Positions 22,127 to 31,138 of a stretch of 64,000 nt of DNA are shown here, piece by piece. The translations under genes and the position numbers were made by a program. The notes beneath the pieces were generated by a model. It saw nothing but the letters and a program-made list of their open reading frames with translations. It did no database searches and was not told the origin of the DNA. Source of the DNA: Pseudomonadota bacterium (GTDB taxonomy: Bacteria > Pseudomonadota > Gammaproteobacteria > Burkholderiales > Burkholderiaceae_F); assembly GCA_021825945.1 (NCBI GenBank), contig JAKAFN010000003.1, positions 186,001 to 250,000 on the forward strand. Direction: 5' to 3'. Within the stretch, counting starts at the first letter, position 1, and the number at the start of each line of letters is the position of its first letter.

Positions 22127-22819
22127 TCAGCGCGCTTTCGTCAACTCGGCCGACAGGCTGCGCGCCATCGCGAGCTTCTTTCGGAGCGCGCCGTCGGCGG
22201 GCGCAAGCTTGACGCCACTCGCATACGAGGCGACCGCCATGGCGATGTACAGATCTCCCAGGTTCTCGCGTGCGGTCACGTAGTTCGGCTGTGCGCCGAT
22301 CGCGCGACGGAGGTCCTGTTCCGCCAGTTCGAGATGGCCCTGGGCGGCGTGGATCACCGCCAGATCGTTGTAGGGCTCGGGCAATTCGGGAAAGTCCCGA
22401 ATGAGCGATTCGAACGCCGCGGCGGCTTCCGGCAGGCGGTTGAGGTCTTCGAGAATCACCGCGCGCTGGAAGCGCACGGAAAGATTCCGGTGGTGGGTGG
22501 CGAGAAATACGTCGGCGAGTTTCAACGCCCCGGTTCGATCGCCCTTGCGCAAGGCGCCGGCAATGGCATTCATCGCGGTGGCGGTCGGGTTGTCGTTCCG
22601 CGGCGGTTTGGCGGCGAGCGTGGGAGCGATCGTGGGGGCGGCCTGGGCATTCGCCGATTGCGCATGCGCGGCGGGCGCCGTGACGGCCGCTGCGGCGATC
22701 AGCGTCGCGGCGACCCGGATGAAAACGCGGGCTTCGGAAAAGCGAGGGATGGGTGACAAGGCGAAATCCGGTGCAAGGATCGAAGGAAACGAGGGCGCTG
22801 ATATACTGGAAATCGTCAT
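22127..22819 (-). CDS. Exported tetratricopeptide-repeat protein
   Basis: The 230-residue protein begins with a polar leader, then a hydrophobic segment ending AAHAQS (about residues 30-54) that looks like an export signal preceded by a long n-region. From about residue 80 it has two to three TPR units (LSVRFQRAVILEDLNRLPEAAAAFESL, EPYNDLAVIHAAQGHLELAEQDL, NYVTARENLGDLYIAMA). TPR proteins mediate protein contacts; the partner is unknown. The same gene sits between cysS and ppiA in Burkholderiales. A downstream start would give a more standard signal peptide. Confidence 0.82.
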   Translation of the reverse strand: MTISSISAPSFPSILAPDFALSPIPRFSEARVFIRVAATLIAAAAVTAPAAHAQSANAQAAPTIAPTLAAKPPRNDNPTATAMNAIAGALRKGDRTGALKLADVFLATHHRNLSVRFQRAVILEDLNRLPEAAAAFESLIRDFPELPEPYNDLAVIHAAQGHLELAEQDLRRAIGAQPNYVTARENLGDLYIAMAVASYASGVKLAPADGALRKKLAMARSLSAELTKAR

Positions 22820-22976
22820 TCTAAGGAATCTCCGAAACGCGGGTTCGTGACGGGTACCCCGTCCTCCTGCCGGACGGACGGCGTGCCTGCCCGTTTGACC
22901 CCGAAGGCGTTTCCCGTCGTGCGCCCACCTCGTTGCCGCATGGGCGGGGCCGCACGGCGATCCCCTGCCGACCTCC

Positions 22977-24365
22977 ATGACGATCCGAATCTACAGTACC
23001 CTTTCCCGCCGCGTCGAAGATCTCGTTCCCCTCGAGCCGGGGCATGTGCGCATGTACGTCTGCGGCATGACCACCTACGACCTCTGCCACCTCGGACATG
23101 CCCGCCTCATGGTGGCGTTCGACGTCGTGCAGCGATGGCTGCGCAGCCGCGGCCTGCGCGTGACCTACGTGCGCAACATCACCGATGTCGACGACAAGAT
23201 CATCCGCCGCGCCCAGGAGCGCGGGGAGTCGATTTCCGCAGTGACGGAGCGCAATATCCGCGCGATGCACGAAGATCTCGATGCGCTGGGCATCCAGCGG
23301 CCCGATATCGAACCCCGCGCCACCGAATACATCCCGGAGATGATCGACCTCATCGGCACGCTCGAGCGCAAGGGGCTGGCCTATCTGGCCGAGGACGGCG
23401 ACGTCGATTTCGCCGTTCGCAAGTTTCCCGGTTACGGCAAGCTTTCCGGCCGCTCGCTCGACGAGTTGCGCGCCGGCGAGCGCATCGAGGTGCGTCAGGC
23501 CAAGCACGATCCGCTCGATTTCGCGCTCTGGAAGCATGCCAAGGACGACGAACCGCACTGGCCTTCGCCTTGGGGGCCGGGTCGGCCGGGCTGGCATATC
23601 GAATGTTCTGCGATGTCGGCCGCGACGATTGGGCACACGTTCGACATTCATGGCGGCGGCCCGGATCTGATCTTCCCCCACCACGAAAACGAGATCGCGC
23701 AAAGCGAAGGCGCGTTCGGCGAGCGGCTGGCCAATCTCTGGATGCACTGCGGCGCGCTGCGTGTGGGCGAGGAAAAGATGTCCAAATCCTTGGGCAATTT
23801 CCTGACCATCCGCGATGCGCTTGCCCGGTACCAGCCGGAAGTTCTGCGGTTTTTCCTGGTCCGGACGCACTATCGGGGGCAGATCTCCTTCACCCCGGAT
23901 CTGCTCGCCGACGCGCGCGCCGGGCTGGCGCGGCTCTACACCGCATTGCGGGGTTTCCCGCGCACCCCGGTCGCCGTCGACTGGCAGGCGTTGCCTGCGC
24001 AGCGGTTTGCGGCGGCGATGGACGACGATTTCAACACCGCGGCGGCGGTGGCGGAGCTCTTTGATCTGGCCGGCGAGGTCAATCGCGGCAAGTCGCCGGC
24101 CGTGGCGGCGCAGTTGCGCGCGCTGGGCGGCGCGCTCGGCTTGCTGCAGGACGACGCCGACGCGTTCCTGCAATCGGCGCCGGGTGGAACGGATCCGGGC
24201 GGCGACGGCGTGGAGGGGGACCGGATCGCGGAACGGATCGCGGCGCGCGCAGCCGCCAAGAAGGCGCGCGATTTTGCGACCGCCGACCGCATCCGAGCCG
24301 AACTTGCGGCCGATGGCATCGTGCTGGAAGACGGACCGGGCGGCACGACATGGCGGCGGAGCTAG
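22977..24365 (+). CDS. cysS: Cysteinyl-tRNA synthetase
   Basis: The 462-residue class I synthetase charges tRNA-Cys. HLGH is at 38-41 and KMSKS at 267-271. Zinc ligands that select cysteine are Cys29 (MYVCGMT), the Cys in HIECSAMS, and the His pair in [11 protein letters not shown]. The C-terminal part has a low-complexity linker ([14 protein letters not shown]) before the final anticodon-binding helix. It diverges from the TPR gene. The next gene starts 16 bases before the cysS stop. Confidence 0.97.
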   Translation: MTIRIYSTLSRRVEDLVPLEPGHVRMYVCGMTTYDLCHLGHARLMVAFDVVQRWLRSRGLRVTYVRNITDVDDKIIRRAQERGESISAVTERNIRAMHEDLDALGIQRPDIEPRATEYIPEMIDLIGTLERKGLAYLAEDGDVDFAVRKFPGYGKLSGRSLDELRAGERIEVRQAKHDPLDFALWKHAKDDEPHWPSPWGPGRPGWHIECSAMSAATIGHTFDIHGGGPDLIFPHHENEIAQSEGAFGERLANLWMHCGALRVGEEKMSKSLGNFLTIRDALARYQPEVLRFFLVRTHYRGQISFTPDLLADARAGLARLYTALRGFPRTPVAVDWQALPAQRFAAAMDDDFNTAAAVAELFDLAGEVNRGKSPAVAAQLRALGGALGLLQDDADAFLQSAPGGTDPGGDGVEGDRIAERIAARAAAKKARDFATADRIRAELAADGIVLEDGPGGTTWRRS

Positions 24366-25042
24366 GAATTCCTCCTTCCCCACGTGGCATCCCCGCCCCG
24401 GAATATTGGACAGCCGCCAAGCGCCGTCTGCGCGTGGCGGATCCGACCCTGGGTGTGATCATCGCCCGCCACCCCCGCGTGGCGCTGGCGAGCCGAGGCG
24501 ACGGATTTCTCACGCTTGCGCGTTCGATCGTCGGACAACAGATTTCGGTGAAGGCCGCCGATTCGGTATGGCAGCGGCTTTGCCTGCGATGCCCGGAACT
24601 GCGTGCGGCGGATGCGGCGGCAACGCTGTTGCGCCGCCGTGCGCCGACCTTGCGGGCCTGCGGCCTGTCGGAACGCAAGGTCGAATATCTGCGCGATCTG
24701 GCCCGTCATTTCTCGGACGGCCGTATCGACGTCGCCGAGATGGCCGCCTGGGACGACGAGGCGGTCATTCGTCGCCTGACGGAAATCCGCGGCATCGGCC
24801 GCTGGACAGCCGAGATGTTTTTGATCTTTAATCTTTTGCGCCCCGACGTGCTGCCGCTGGACGACGTCGGCCTGCTCAAGGCGGTCGGGGTGCACTACTT
24901 TCCCGGGGAGACGGCCGCCGATCTCCTGCGCGGTTCCGGACGGGAAAAGGTTGCGCAGTTGGGCCGACGCTGGGTTCCCTATCGCAGCGTCGCGACCTGG
25001 TACCTTTGGCGCAGCCTGGACCCGGTTCCGGTCGAATATTGA
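24350..25042 (+). CDS. DNA-3-methyladenine glycosylase (HhH-GPD family)
   Basis: The 230-residue protein has the helix-hairpin-helix [18 protein letters not shown] type motif and a catalytic Asp171/Asp172 in [10 protein letters not shown], matching short AlkA/MAG glycosylases that remove alkylated purines. The N-terminal domain present in E. coli AlkA is absent. [18 protein letters not shown] is the conserved start of the family domain. It overlaps cysS by 16 bases and precedes accA by 11 bases, so it is in one transcript with a tRNA synthetase and a fatty-acid enzyme. Confidence 0.92.
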   Translation: MAAELGIPPSPRGIPAPEYWTAAKRRLRVADPTLGVIIARHPRVALASRGDGFLTLARSIVGQQISVKAADSVWQRLCLRCPELRAADAAATLLRRRAPTLRACGLSERKVEYLRDLARHFSDGRIDVAEMAAWDDEAVIRRLTEIRGIGRWTAEMFLIFNLLRPDVLPLDDVGLLKAVGVHYFPGETAADLLRGSGREKVAQLGRRWVPYRSVATWYLWRSLDPVPVEY

Positions 25043-25053
25043 AAGACGACACC

Positions 25054-26034
25054 ATGCCGCCCGCCAAGACCGCATTTCTGGATTTCGAACAACCGATCGC
25101 CGACCTCGAATCGAAGATCGAGGAGTTGCGATTCGTCCAGGACGATTCCGCCGTCGATATTTCCGACGAAATCGCCCGCCTGCAGGAAAAAAGTCGGGGA
25201 TTGCTGCAGGAGATCTACGCCAAGCTCACGCCCTGGCAGATTTCGCAGCTCGCGCGCCACCCGCAGCGCCCCTATACCCTCGATTACGTCAACCGGATCT
25301 TCACCGATTTCCATGAGCTGCACGGCGATCGCGCATTTGCCGACGATCTCTCCATCGTCGGGGGTTTGGCCCGATTCAATGGCCAGCCGGTGATGGTGAT
25401 CGGCCAGCAGAAGGGGCGCGACACGAAGGAGCGCGCGATGCGCAACTTCGGCATGCCCAAGCCCGAGGGATACCGCAAGGCACTGCGGCTGATGAAGATG
25501 GCGGAGAAATTTCGCCTGCCGCTGTTCACGTTCGTCGACACGCCGGGCGCATATCCCGGTATCGACGCCGAGGAGCGCGGCCAGTCCGAGGCGATCGGCC
25601 ACAATCTGTTCGTGCTGTCGCAGCTCCAGGTGCCGATCATCTCGACGATCATCGGCGAGGGTGGTTCCGGCGGTGCGCTGGCGATCGCGGTGGCGGACAT
25701 GGTGCTCATGCTGCAATACTCGACCTATTCGGTGATCTCCCCGGAGGGCTGCGCGTCGATCCTGTGGAAGAGCGCCGAGCGCGCATCCGATGCGGCCGAG
25801 GCGCTGGGCTTGACCGCCAATCGCCTCAAGGCGCTCGGCCTGATCGACCGCATCGTCGCCGAGCCGGTGGGCGCGGCGCATCGCGATCCCGACGAGATGG
25901 CCGCCCTGCTCAAACGTGCCTTGGCCGATGCGCTGCGCCAGTTCCAGGGCGTCAAGACCAAGGATCTGCTCGCGGCCCGGCATGCCCGTCTGATGAGCTA
26001 TGGCAAGTTCAAGGAAGCCCCCAGCGAAGCATGA
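25054..26034 (+). CDS. accA: Acetyl-CoA carboxylase carboxyltransferase subunit alpha
   Basis: The 326-residue subunit, with AccD, transfers the carboxyl group from biotin to acetyl-CoA to give malonyl-CoA. The N-terminal [19 protein letters not shown] helix and the crotonase-like core ([65 protein letters not shown]) are standard. ATG 25054 is chosen over an in-frame upstream start inside the glycosylase gene. The tilS frame begins within its last codons. Confidence 0.97.
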   Translation: MPPAKTAFLDFEQPIADLESKIEELRFVQDDSAVDISDEIARLQEKSRGLLQEIYAKLTPWQISQLARHPQRPYTLDYVNRIFTDFHELHGDRAFADDLSIVGGLARFNGQPVMVIGQQKGRDTKERAMRNFGMPKPEGYRKALRLMKMAEKFRLPLFTFVDTPGAYPGIDAEERGQSEAIGHNLFVLSQLQVPIISTIIGEGGSGGALAIAVADMVLMLQYSTYSVISPEGCASILWKSAERASDAAEALGLTANRLKALGLIDRIVAEPVGAAHRDPDEMAALLKRALADALRQFQGVKTKDLLAARHARLMSYGKFKEAPSEA

Positions 26035-27580
26035 GGCAGGCTCGGCGCTTCTTCCGGAGCGTGCGGAAGACCGCGTTCTGCTGAGCGCATTGCAGCGCGC
26101 GGTGGAACATGCGGTTTCCCCACCTCGCTCGATTGCGCTCGGACGTTCGTGCAGCGGGGTGGGTTCCCCGTCTCCCGCGGCGGCGGGAGAAGGCGGGGAG
26201 GAGGGTGTGCGCGTCGGGCTCGTCATCGCCTATAGCGGTGGCCCCGACTCCACCGCGCTGCTCGATCTCGCCTGCCGCCTGCGCGATCGTGGCCATGTCG
26301 CGTTTTCGTCCCTGCTCGCGGTCCATGTACATCACGGTCTTCAGGATTGCGCGCACGAGTGGGCGGAGCATTGCGCCGCCCAGTGCGCGGCGCGCGGCGT
26401 CGAATGCGTCGTGCGCCGGGTTACGGTGGCAGGGCGGGAGCGGGGCATCGAAGCCGGCGCCCGCGACGCCCGGTATCGCGTGCTGTTCGACATGGCACGA
26501 AACCGGGGCGCGGCATTCGTGCTCACCGGGCATCACGCGGATGACCGCCTGGAAACCTTCCTGCTGCAATGGCTGCGCGGGGCCGGTCCGGCCGGCTTGG
26601 CGGGAATCGCCGCGGCGCGCGGCGCGGAGTACGGGGAGGAAGGATGTGACGCGGTGCAGGTGCTGCGGCCTTTCCTGGACATGCCGCGCGAGGCCCTGGC
26701 GCACTACGTCACGCGGCACGGGCTGGCAACGATCGACGATCCCAGCAACGCCGACACGCGGTTCGCGCGCAATGCGATCCGCGTGAACGTGCTGCCGCAA
26801 CTGGCCGCGATCCGCGGCGGCGTTCGCAAATCGGCGGCGCGCTCGATCGAGCTGATCGCGGAGGCGGCGGAGTTGATGCAGGAACTCGGCGTCGAGTTGC
26901 TGCAATGGTGCACGGATGGTGCGCCCGTCGACATGCTTCGCGTCGATCGGCTTGCCACGTTGGCGCCCACGCGCCAGGCCTTGGTGCTGCGCGCCTGGCT
27001 GGCGCGCGCCGGCGTGGAGGCGCCGCCGCGCGCGCGGTTGCGGGAGGCGCTGGCGCAAGCGCTCGAAGGTGCGCCGGACGGCCGCATGCGGATCCGCTTC
27101 GGCCGACAGGAGTTGCGCCGACATCGCGGCCTGCTCTGCCTGCGCGTGCCCGGCGCGGCCGCGCGAGGGCGCGAGCGCCTGGTGTGGCGCGGCGAACCGG
27201 AGCTTCCCGTGCCGTCCTGGGGTGGCGTGTTCCGGTTTCTGCCGACGGACGCCGCCGGGTTCGACCCCGGGTTTGATCCCGACTGGTTGCGCGCCCGACC
27301 GCTCGATGTGCGCAGCCGCAGCGGCGGTGAGCGGCTCAAGCCGCATCCCGCCCGCCCGTCGAAACATCTCAAGCATTGGTATCAGGAACGCGGCGTACCG
27401 GAATTCGACCGCGCTGCGCTTCCCCTGGTCTGGCGGGACGACCGGCTGGTCTACGCCGCCGGACTCGGTGCCGACGTGCGCTTCGTCGAACCCGGCCCGG
27501 GGCGGATCCGAATCGAATGGACCGGCGCGGAGGACCTGCTGACGTCGGTTTCCGGAGCGCGCGACGGTCGAGGGTCCTGA
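26000..27580 (+). CDS. tilS: tRNA(Ile)-lysidine synthase TilS
   Basis: TilS ligates lysine to C34 of tRNA-Ile(CAU). The PP-loop SGGPDS is at residues 79-84, followed by VHVHHGLQ, the zinc/ATP region [17 protein letters not shown], and [18 protein letters not shown]-terminal TilS domain carries [19 protein letters not shown]. The start is doubtful: ATG 26000 overlaps accA by 35 bases, while GTG 26207 has GGAGGAGG close by and would give 457 residues. The N-terminal helix ([13 protein letters not shown]) looks native, yet about 30 residues between it and the PP-loop are translated palindromic repeat (26160-26206). Either the repeat is carried in-frame or translation begins after it. Confidence 0.88.
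   Translation: MASSRKPPAKHEAGSALLPERAEDRVLLSALQRAVEHAVSPPRSIALGRSCSGVGSPSPAAAGEGGEEGVRVGLVIAYSGGPDSTALLDLACRLRDRGHVAFSSLLAVHVHHGLQDCAHEWAEHCAAQCAARGVECVVRRVTVAGRERGIEAGARDARYRVLFDMARNRGAAFVLTGHHADDRLETFLLQWLRGAGPAGLAGIAAARGAEYGEEGCDAVQVLRPFLDMPREALAHYVTRHGLATIDDPSNADTRFARNAIRVNVLPQLAAIRGGVRKSAARSIELIAEAAELMQELGVELLQWCTDGAPVDMLRVDRLATLAPTRQALVLRAWLARAGVEAPPRARLREALAQALEGAPDGRMRIRFGRQELRRHRGLLCLRVPGAAARGRERLVWRGEPELPVPSWGGVFRFLPTDAAGFDPGFDPDWLRARPLDVRSRSGGERLKPHPARPSKHLKHWYQERGVPEFDRAALPLVWRDDRLVYAAGLGADVRFVEPGPGRIRIEWTGAEDLLTSVSGARDGRGS
26171..26190. repeat. Palindromic repeat family 2 copy inside tilS
   Basis: TCTCCCGC and GCGGGAGA pair around GGCG. It lies in the tilS reading frame, 44 bases before the PP-loop codons. 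The GGAGGAGG flank could serve as a ribosome site for GTG 26207. Confidence 0.8.
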
Positions 27581-27582
27581 GA

Positions 27583-27662
27583 CGTCATCGCGAGGCCCGC
27601 AGGGCCGTGGCGATCCAGAGGCTGGTGTGGATCGTTTCGGGCTGCACCCACGCAATGACGAC
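27583..27662 (-). repeat. Dispersed intergenic repeat family 1, copy C
   Basis: GTCATCGCGAGGCCCGCAGG and GCCGTGGCGATCC are followed by a variable centre and TTCGGGCTGC...CGCAATGACG. It is a full-length copy in inverse orientation to copy B, filling the tilS-lysC gap up to the lysC promoter. Confidence 0.85.
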
Positions 27663-27695
27663 GGCTCGTCGTGCAGTTCTCCGCGCAGTTCTCCG

Positions 27696-27701
27696 TATAA
27701 T
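27696..27701 (+). promoter_or_regulatory. Probable -10 element of lysC
   Basis: A consensus TATAAT lies 33 bases before the lysC ATG. The -35 region is weak. Two direct copies of GCAGTTCTCCG (27673-27683 and 27685-27695) lie immediately upstream, and the second abuts the hexamer; this could be a regulator site. Confidence 0.55.
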
Positions 27702-27734
27702 TGCCAGCTTTCCCTCGCGTTTTCCCGAATTTTC

Positions 27735-28994
27735 ATGGCGCTCATCGTCCACAAATACGGCGGAACCTCGGTTGGCACCACGGAGCGCATCAAGAACGTC
27801 GCCCGCCGCATCGCCAAGTGGAGCCGTGCCGGTCATCAGATCGTCGTCGTGGTTTCCGCGATGAGCGGCGAGACCAATCGCCTGATCGGTCTGGCAAAGG
27901 AACTCCAGGCCGAGCCCGACCCCCGCGAACTCGACGTCATCGCCTCGACCGGCGAGCAGGTCACGATCGGCCTGCTGGCAATGGCCCTCAAGAGTATCGG
28001 GATTCGCGCCCGCAGTTACACCGGCGCCCAGGTCCGCGTGCTCACCGACAGCGCATTCACCAAGGCGCGCATCGTCGCCATCGACGAGGCGCGGATTCGC
28101 GCCGACCTCGATGCCGGGCAGGTCGTCGTCGTGGCGGGCTTCCAGGGCCAGGACGAACACGGCAACATCACCACCTTGGGCCGTGGGGGGTCGGATACCT
28201 CTGCGGTGGCACTGGCCGCGGCGCTGCGTGCCGACGAATGCCTGATCTACACCGACGTGGACGGGGTCTACACTACCGATCCGCGTATCGTGCCCGAGGC
28301 GCAGCGCCTGCGCACGGTCACATTCGAGGAAATGCTGGAGATGGCGAGCCTCGGCTCGAAGGTCCTGCAGATCCGGTCGGTGGAGTTCGCCGGGAAATAC
28401 CGTGTGCGGCTGCGCGTGCTCTCCAGCCTCACCGACGCCGACATGCCGCTCGAAGAGGAAGCGGATTCGGGAACATTGATCACGTTCGAGGAAGATACCC
28501 AGATGGAACAGGCCGCCATTTCCGGAATCGCGTTCACGCGCGACGAGGCCAAGATCACGCTCACCGGCGTTCCCGACCGCCCCGGCATCGCGTATCAGAT
28601 CCTCGGCCCGGTTGCCGATGCCAACGTCGACGTCGACATGATCATCCAGAACACCGGTGCCGACGGCCTGACCGATTTCTCGTTCACGGTCCACCGCAAC
28701 GAATACGCCAAGGCCATGGACCTGCTGAACGGCCCGCTCAAGGCGCATATCGGTGCGCGGGCGGTGCTCGGCGACACGCGCATCTGCAAGGTGTCGGTGG
28801 TCGGAATCGGCATGCGCTCGCACGTGGGCATCGCCAGCCTGATGTTCCGCACGCTGTCGGAAGAGGGCATCAACATCCAGATGATCTCGACGAGCGAAAT
28901 CAAGATCTCCTGCGTCATCGAGGACAAGTACATGGAGCTTGCCGTGCGCGCTCTGCACAAGGCGTTCGGGCTGGAGCAGAGCGTAGGCGCATGA
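27735..28994 (+). CDS. lysC: Aspartate kinase
   Basis: The 419-residue enzyme phosphorylates aspartate, the first step to lysine, threonine, methionine and diaminopimelate. KYGGTSVG (7-14), [33 protein letters not shown] and [12 protein letters not shown] form the kinase domain. Two C-terminal ACT domains (about 265-410) bind feedback effectors. ATG 27735 fits the family start [13 protein letters not shown] consensus -10 is upstream and tRNA-Ser is downstream, the common order in Burkholderiales. It feeds the DapA step encoded at 9.5 kb. Confidence 0.97.
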   Translation: MALIVHKYGGTSVGTTERIKNVARRIAKWSRAGHQIVVVVSAMSGETNRLIGLAKELQAEPDPRELDVIASTGEQVTIGLLAMALKSIGIRARSYTGAQVRVLTDSAFTKARIVAIDEARIRADLDAGQVVVVAGFQGQDEHGNITTLGRGGSDTSAVALAAALRADECLIYTDVDGVYTTDPRIVPEAQRLRTVTFEEMLEMASLGSKVLQIRSVEFAGKYRVRLRVLSSLTDADMPLEEEADSGTLITFEEDTQMEQAAISGIAFTRDEAKITLTGVPDRPGIAYQILGPVADANVDVDMIIQNTGADGLTDFSFTVHRNEYAKAMDLLNGPLKAHIGARAVLGDTRICKVSVVGIGMRSHVGIASLMFRTLSEEGINIQMISTSEIKISCVIEDKYMELAVRALHKAFGLEQSVGA

Positions 28995-29037
28995 TCTTCG
29001 CGGGTGCGCAGCCGTGTCGACGATGCGGCACTCCCGT

Positions 29038-29066
29038 TTGACCCGATATCGAGCAGGCTCTACACT
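29038..29066 (+). promoter_or_regulatory. Sigma-70 promoter of tRNA-Ser
   Basis: TTGACC (29038-29043), a 17-base spacer and TACACT (29061-29066) make a near-consensus promoter. Transcription would start near 29073, about 40 bases before the mature tRNA. The lysC stop codon lies upstream. Confidence 0.75.
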
Positions 29067-29113
29067 GCCGGGCTCGCGCGAGAGACCCTTCTCGCAAGAT
29101 CCGCGGAAGATTC

Positions 29114-29207
29114 GGAGACGTGGCCGAGAGGTCGAAGGCACTCCCCTGCTAAGGGAGCATGCGGGCAAAAACTCGCATCGAGGGTTCGAATCCCTCCGTC
29201 TCCGCCA
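29114..29207 (+). tRNA. tRNA-Ser(GCT)
   Basis: The acceptor arms GGAGACG and CGTCTCC pair fully. The anticodon stem CTCCC/GGGAG holds the loop CTGCTAA with anticodon GCT, reading AGC and AGT. A long variable arm (class II) and the T arm GAGGG-TTCGAAT-CCCTC are present. CCA is encoded (29205-29207). Spurious ORFs on the minus strand here (GGIRTLDASF type) are the antisense of the tRNA. Confidence 0.97.
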
Positions 29208-29230
29208 GAATTGAGCCAAACAACGCCAGA

Positions 29231-29265
29231 AAAGGCCCGGCCCCGCCAAGGAACCGGGCTTTTTC
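29231..29265 (+). terminator. Terminator after tRNA-Ser
   Basis: GCCCGG (29235-29240) pairs with CCGGGC (29254-29259) across a 13-base loop, with A's before and TTTTT after. It lies 24 bases beyond the tRNA. Confidence 0.75.
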
Positions 29266-29631
29266 TCTTTGTGGGCGTACCATGATCCGCCAAAGCCCGC
29301 CGGCGGCCACCAACGCCAACCCGGCGCAGAACATGGTATGAACATGGCATCGCAGGAGACCGATGGCTCGCCGGTACTCTGGATTCCGCGCACCAATTTC
29401 GTGGAGGTGGTGCAGGCCGTGCGGATGGGCGGCCGTGTGGGAACCGCGTATCGGGTGGCCGGGCGAATCGCGGCGGTATTCGACGATGCGCAGGATGTGG
29501 GCTACTCGACAGCCATGGTGCGGGGGGCTTGGCGCGCGTGCTGCGGTCCCGCAGGCTGAAAAAGCCCATGGCCCGCCCGTCCGCGCCGGCCGAATTTTGA
29601 CCAGGACCTGGAGGCGGTGAAGGACACGGTC
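29266..29631. other. Gene-poor stretch between tRNA-Ser and a methyltransferase gene
   Basis: About 365 bases carry no gene I can support. A plus-strand frame from ATG 29341 to 29559 encodes 72 residues (includes WIPRTNFVEVVQAV) without a recognisable family or clear ribosome site. Base composition falls from the GC-rich background toward the lower-GC methyltransferase gene. The position next to a tRNA gene suggests debris of past integration, but no integrase or direct repeat of the tRNA 3' end was found. Confidence 0.4.
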
Positions 29632-30252
29632 TCAGTTCGACGCTGTTCGGCACATGCAATAGATGAACTTCTGAATGGTTCCAAATGGAGTGTGGTGATC
29701 CTCGCGCCGCTGCTCGACGAGCGTAAATGGGGCGCCAAACTCCGCATACAGTCCTTCAGCGCTATAGCGCATGACCGGCAGGCCGCTGCATTTCTCTGGA
29801 CCATCCTCGGCAAACGTCGCAACGATAACGTGACCGCCAGGCTTGACCGCATGAAGAACCGCGCGAACGTATGCCTCACGATCCTCGCGTGTGGTCAGAA
29901 AGTGAAATACCGCCCGGTCATGCCATACGTCGTAGGCTGACCGAGGCAGATCGACCTGCGTGATATCCCCGGCGATCCAAGTCACCTTGGCGGCGCGATC
30001 ACCGAGGCGCGTCTTGGACAAATCTAAGGCCGCCGCAGAAAGGTCCAGCACGGTGATGTCCGAGTAACCAGAATCCAGGAGATCATCGACGAGCGTCGAC
30101 GCACCGCCGCCCACGTCGATGATGCCCGCGTGCTTCGCAATGCCGGTTTGGCCGATGAGTTCGAGTGATTGACGAGCGTGCTCCTGGAACCAACTAACTC
30201 CGGTGGTAGCCTTCGCCGAATAGACCTGATCCCAATGCGCTCTTGTTTTCAT
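29632..30252 (-). CDS. Class I SAM-dependent methyltransferase
   Basis: The 206-residue protein has motif I IIDVGGGAST (44-53), then VTVLDLSAAAL, the acidic loop WIAGDITQVDLP, DVWHDRAVFHFL and VKPGGHVIVATF. The ending TPFGTIQKFIYCMC is typical of a widespread uncharacterised subgroup. Its substrate is unknown. AGGAG precedes ATG 30252 by seven bases, which settles the start. Base composition and codon use are visibly less GC-rich than in the neighbours, and the gene sits beside a tRNA, consistent with horizontal acquisition. Distant homology to thiopurine methyltransferases is possible. Confidence 0.88.
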   Translation of the reverse strand: MKTRAHWDQVYSAKATTGVSWFQEHARQSLELIGQTGIAKHAGIIDVGGGASTLVDDLLDSGYSDITVLDLSAAALDLSKTRLGDRAAKVTWIAGDITQVDLPRSAYDVWHDRAVFHFLTTREDREAYVRAVLHAVKPGGHVIVATFAEDGPEKCSGLPVMRYSAEGLYAEFGAPFTLVEQRREDHHTPFGTIQKFIYCMCRTASN

Positions 30253-30367
30253 GGCATCTCCTGAATTCATGTTCTTCGCACTTGGCCGGTCCACATCGCC
30301 GATCATCCAATCAACCGGATCGACCAGACGCGAGCCGCGCAGGGATTTTCGCTACGGGGATTCTCGC

Positions 30368-30395
30368 CCGATCTCGGCGGAGATGCCGAGATCGG
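30368..30395. repeat. Perfect 11-bp inverted repeat upstream of the YqhA-like gene
   Basis: CCGATCTCGGC and GCCGAGATCGG enclose GGAGAT. No T run follows. It stands in the 235-base gap between the divergent methyltransferase and YqhA-like genes, 92 bases before the latter. It could be a regulator site or a leader hairpin. Confidence 0.6.
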
Positions 30396-30487
30396 CCCGA
30401 TTCGCACCGAATGTACCGTTGCATCTTGGATTGGCCCGTCGGAACCGGTAGGCTGTGCCCAGGAACCTGGATACACCGGAAACGTCC

Positions 30488-30997
30488 ATGCTGAAATCGT
30501 CCGAGCGGATCGTCGAGTCCGTGCTGTTCGGCAGCCGTTGGCTGCTCGCTCCCTTCTTCGTCGGCCTGATCGCCGCCATCGGCCTGCTGCTGTTCAAGTT
30601 CGGCAAGGTGCTGTTCGGCTTGATCGCGCATGCCACCATGCTGGGGAGCAACGACATCGTCGTGGGCGTGTTGAATCTGGTCGACGTCACGTTGATGGCG
30701 AATCTTCTGATCATCGTCATCCTTGCGGGCTATGAGAGCTCCGTATCGCGACTCGATGAGGCCGCGCATGACGAGCGATTGGGATGGATGGGCCAGGTCG
30801 GATTCTCGGATCTGAAGCTCAAGGTGCTCGGTTCGATCATCGCGATCTCCGCGGTCGAACTCCTGCGCATTTTTCTGACGCTCGGTAGCGCCGACGTCGT
30901 GCTGCTCAAGTGGCGTTTGCTCATCCACCTGACCATCGTCATTTCCGGTTTGCTGTTTGCCGCAATGGAACGACTGGGAAACCGCGCAGAGCACTAA
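30488..30997 (+). CDS. YqhA family membrane protein (UPF0114)
   Basis: The 169-residue protein has four hydrophobic helices, with VESVLFGSRWLLAPFFVGL at the start, DVTLMANLLIIVILAGYE in the middle and LKLKVLGSIIAISAVELLR later, matching the UPF0114/YqhA family. Function is unknown. ATG 30488 is preceded by CCGGAA at proper distance and follows the family start; an in-frame GTG 33 bases upstream is less likely. Confidence 0.88.
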   Translation: MLKSSERIVESVLFGSRWLLAPFFVGLIAAIGLLLFKFGKVLFGLIAHATMLGSNDIVVGVLNLVDVTLMANLLIIVILAGYESSVSRLDEAAHDERLGWMGQVGFSDLKLKVLGSIIAISAVELLRIFLTLGSADVVLLKWRLLIHLTIVISGLLFAAMERLGNRAEH

Positions 30998-31042
30998 GAC
31001 GCGGCGGCGCCCGCGCAGGCCCCCTGCGCCCCGGGGTTTTAC

Positions 31043-31071
31043 TTGACATGGCAACCTTTCGACGGAATCAT
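31043..31071 (+). promoter_or_regulatory. Promoter of the tetR-efflux operon
   Basis: A consensus TTGACA (31043-31048), a 17-base spacer and AATCAT (31066-31071) are well placed. The inverted repeat at 31081-31096 covers the expected transcription start, so a repressor bound there would block the promoter. Confidence 0.6.
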
Positions 31072-31080
31072 AGGCGAAAC

Positions 31081-31096
31081 GAAACGATCCCGTTTC
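31081..31096. promoter_or_regulatory. Putative TetR operator
   Basis: GAAACG and CGTTTC are separated by ATCC. The site lies just downstream of the -10 element and 43 bases before the tetR start. TetR-family repressors of RND pumps usually bind such palindromes and control their own operon. Binding is inferred. Confidence 0.5.
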
Positions 31097-31138
31097 CGAT
31101 GTGCCATTACGGGCAATCGCGGTTTGCCCTTGCACCCC

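Noticed and set aside
22821..24383. 520-codon minus-strand ORF opposite cysS
   Set aside because: Shadow of cysS, whose motifs are complete on the plus strand.
29060..29659. Minus-strand ORFs with GGIRTLDASF-like sequence
   Set aside because: This is the translated antisense of tRNA-Ser, a common false gene call.
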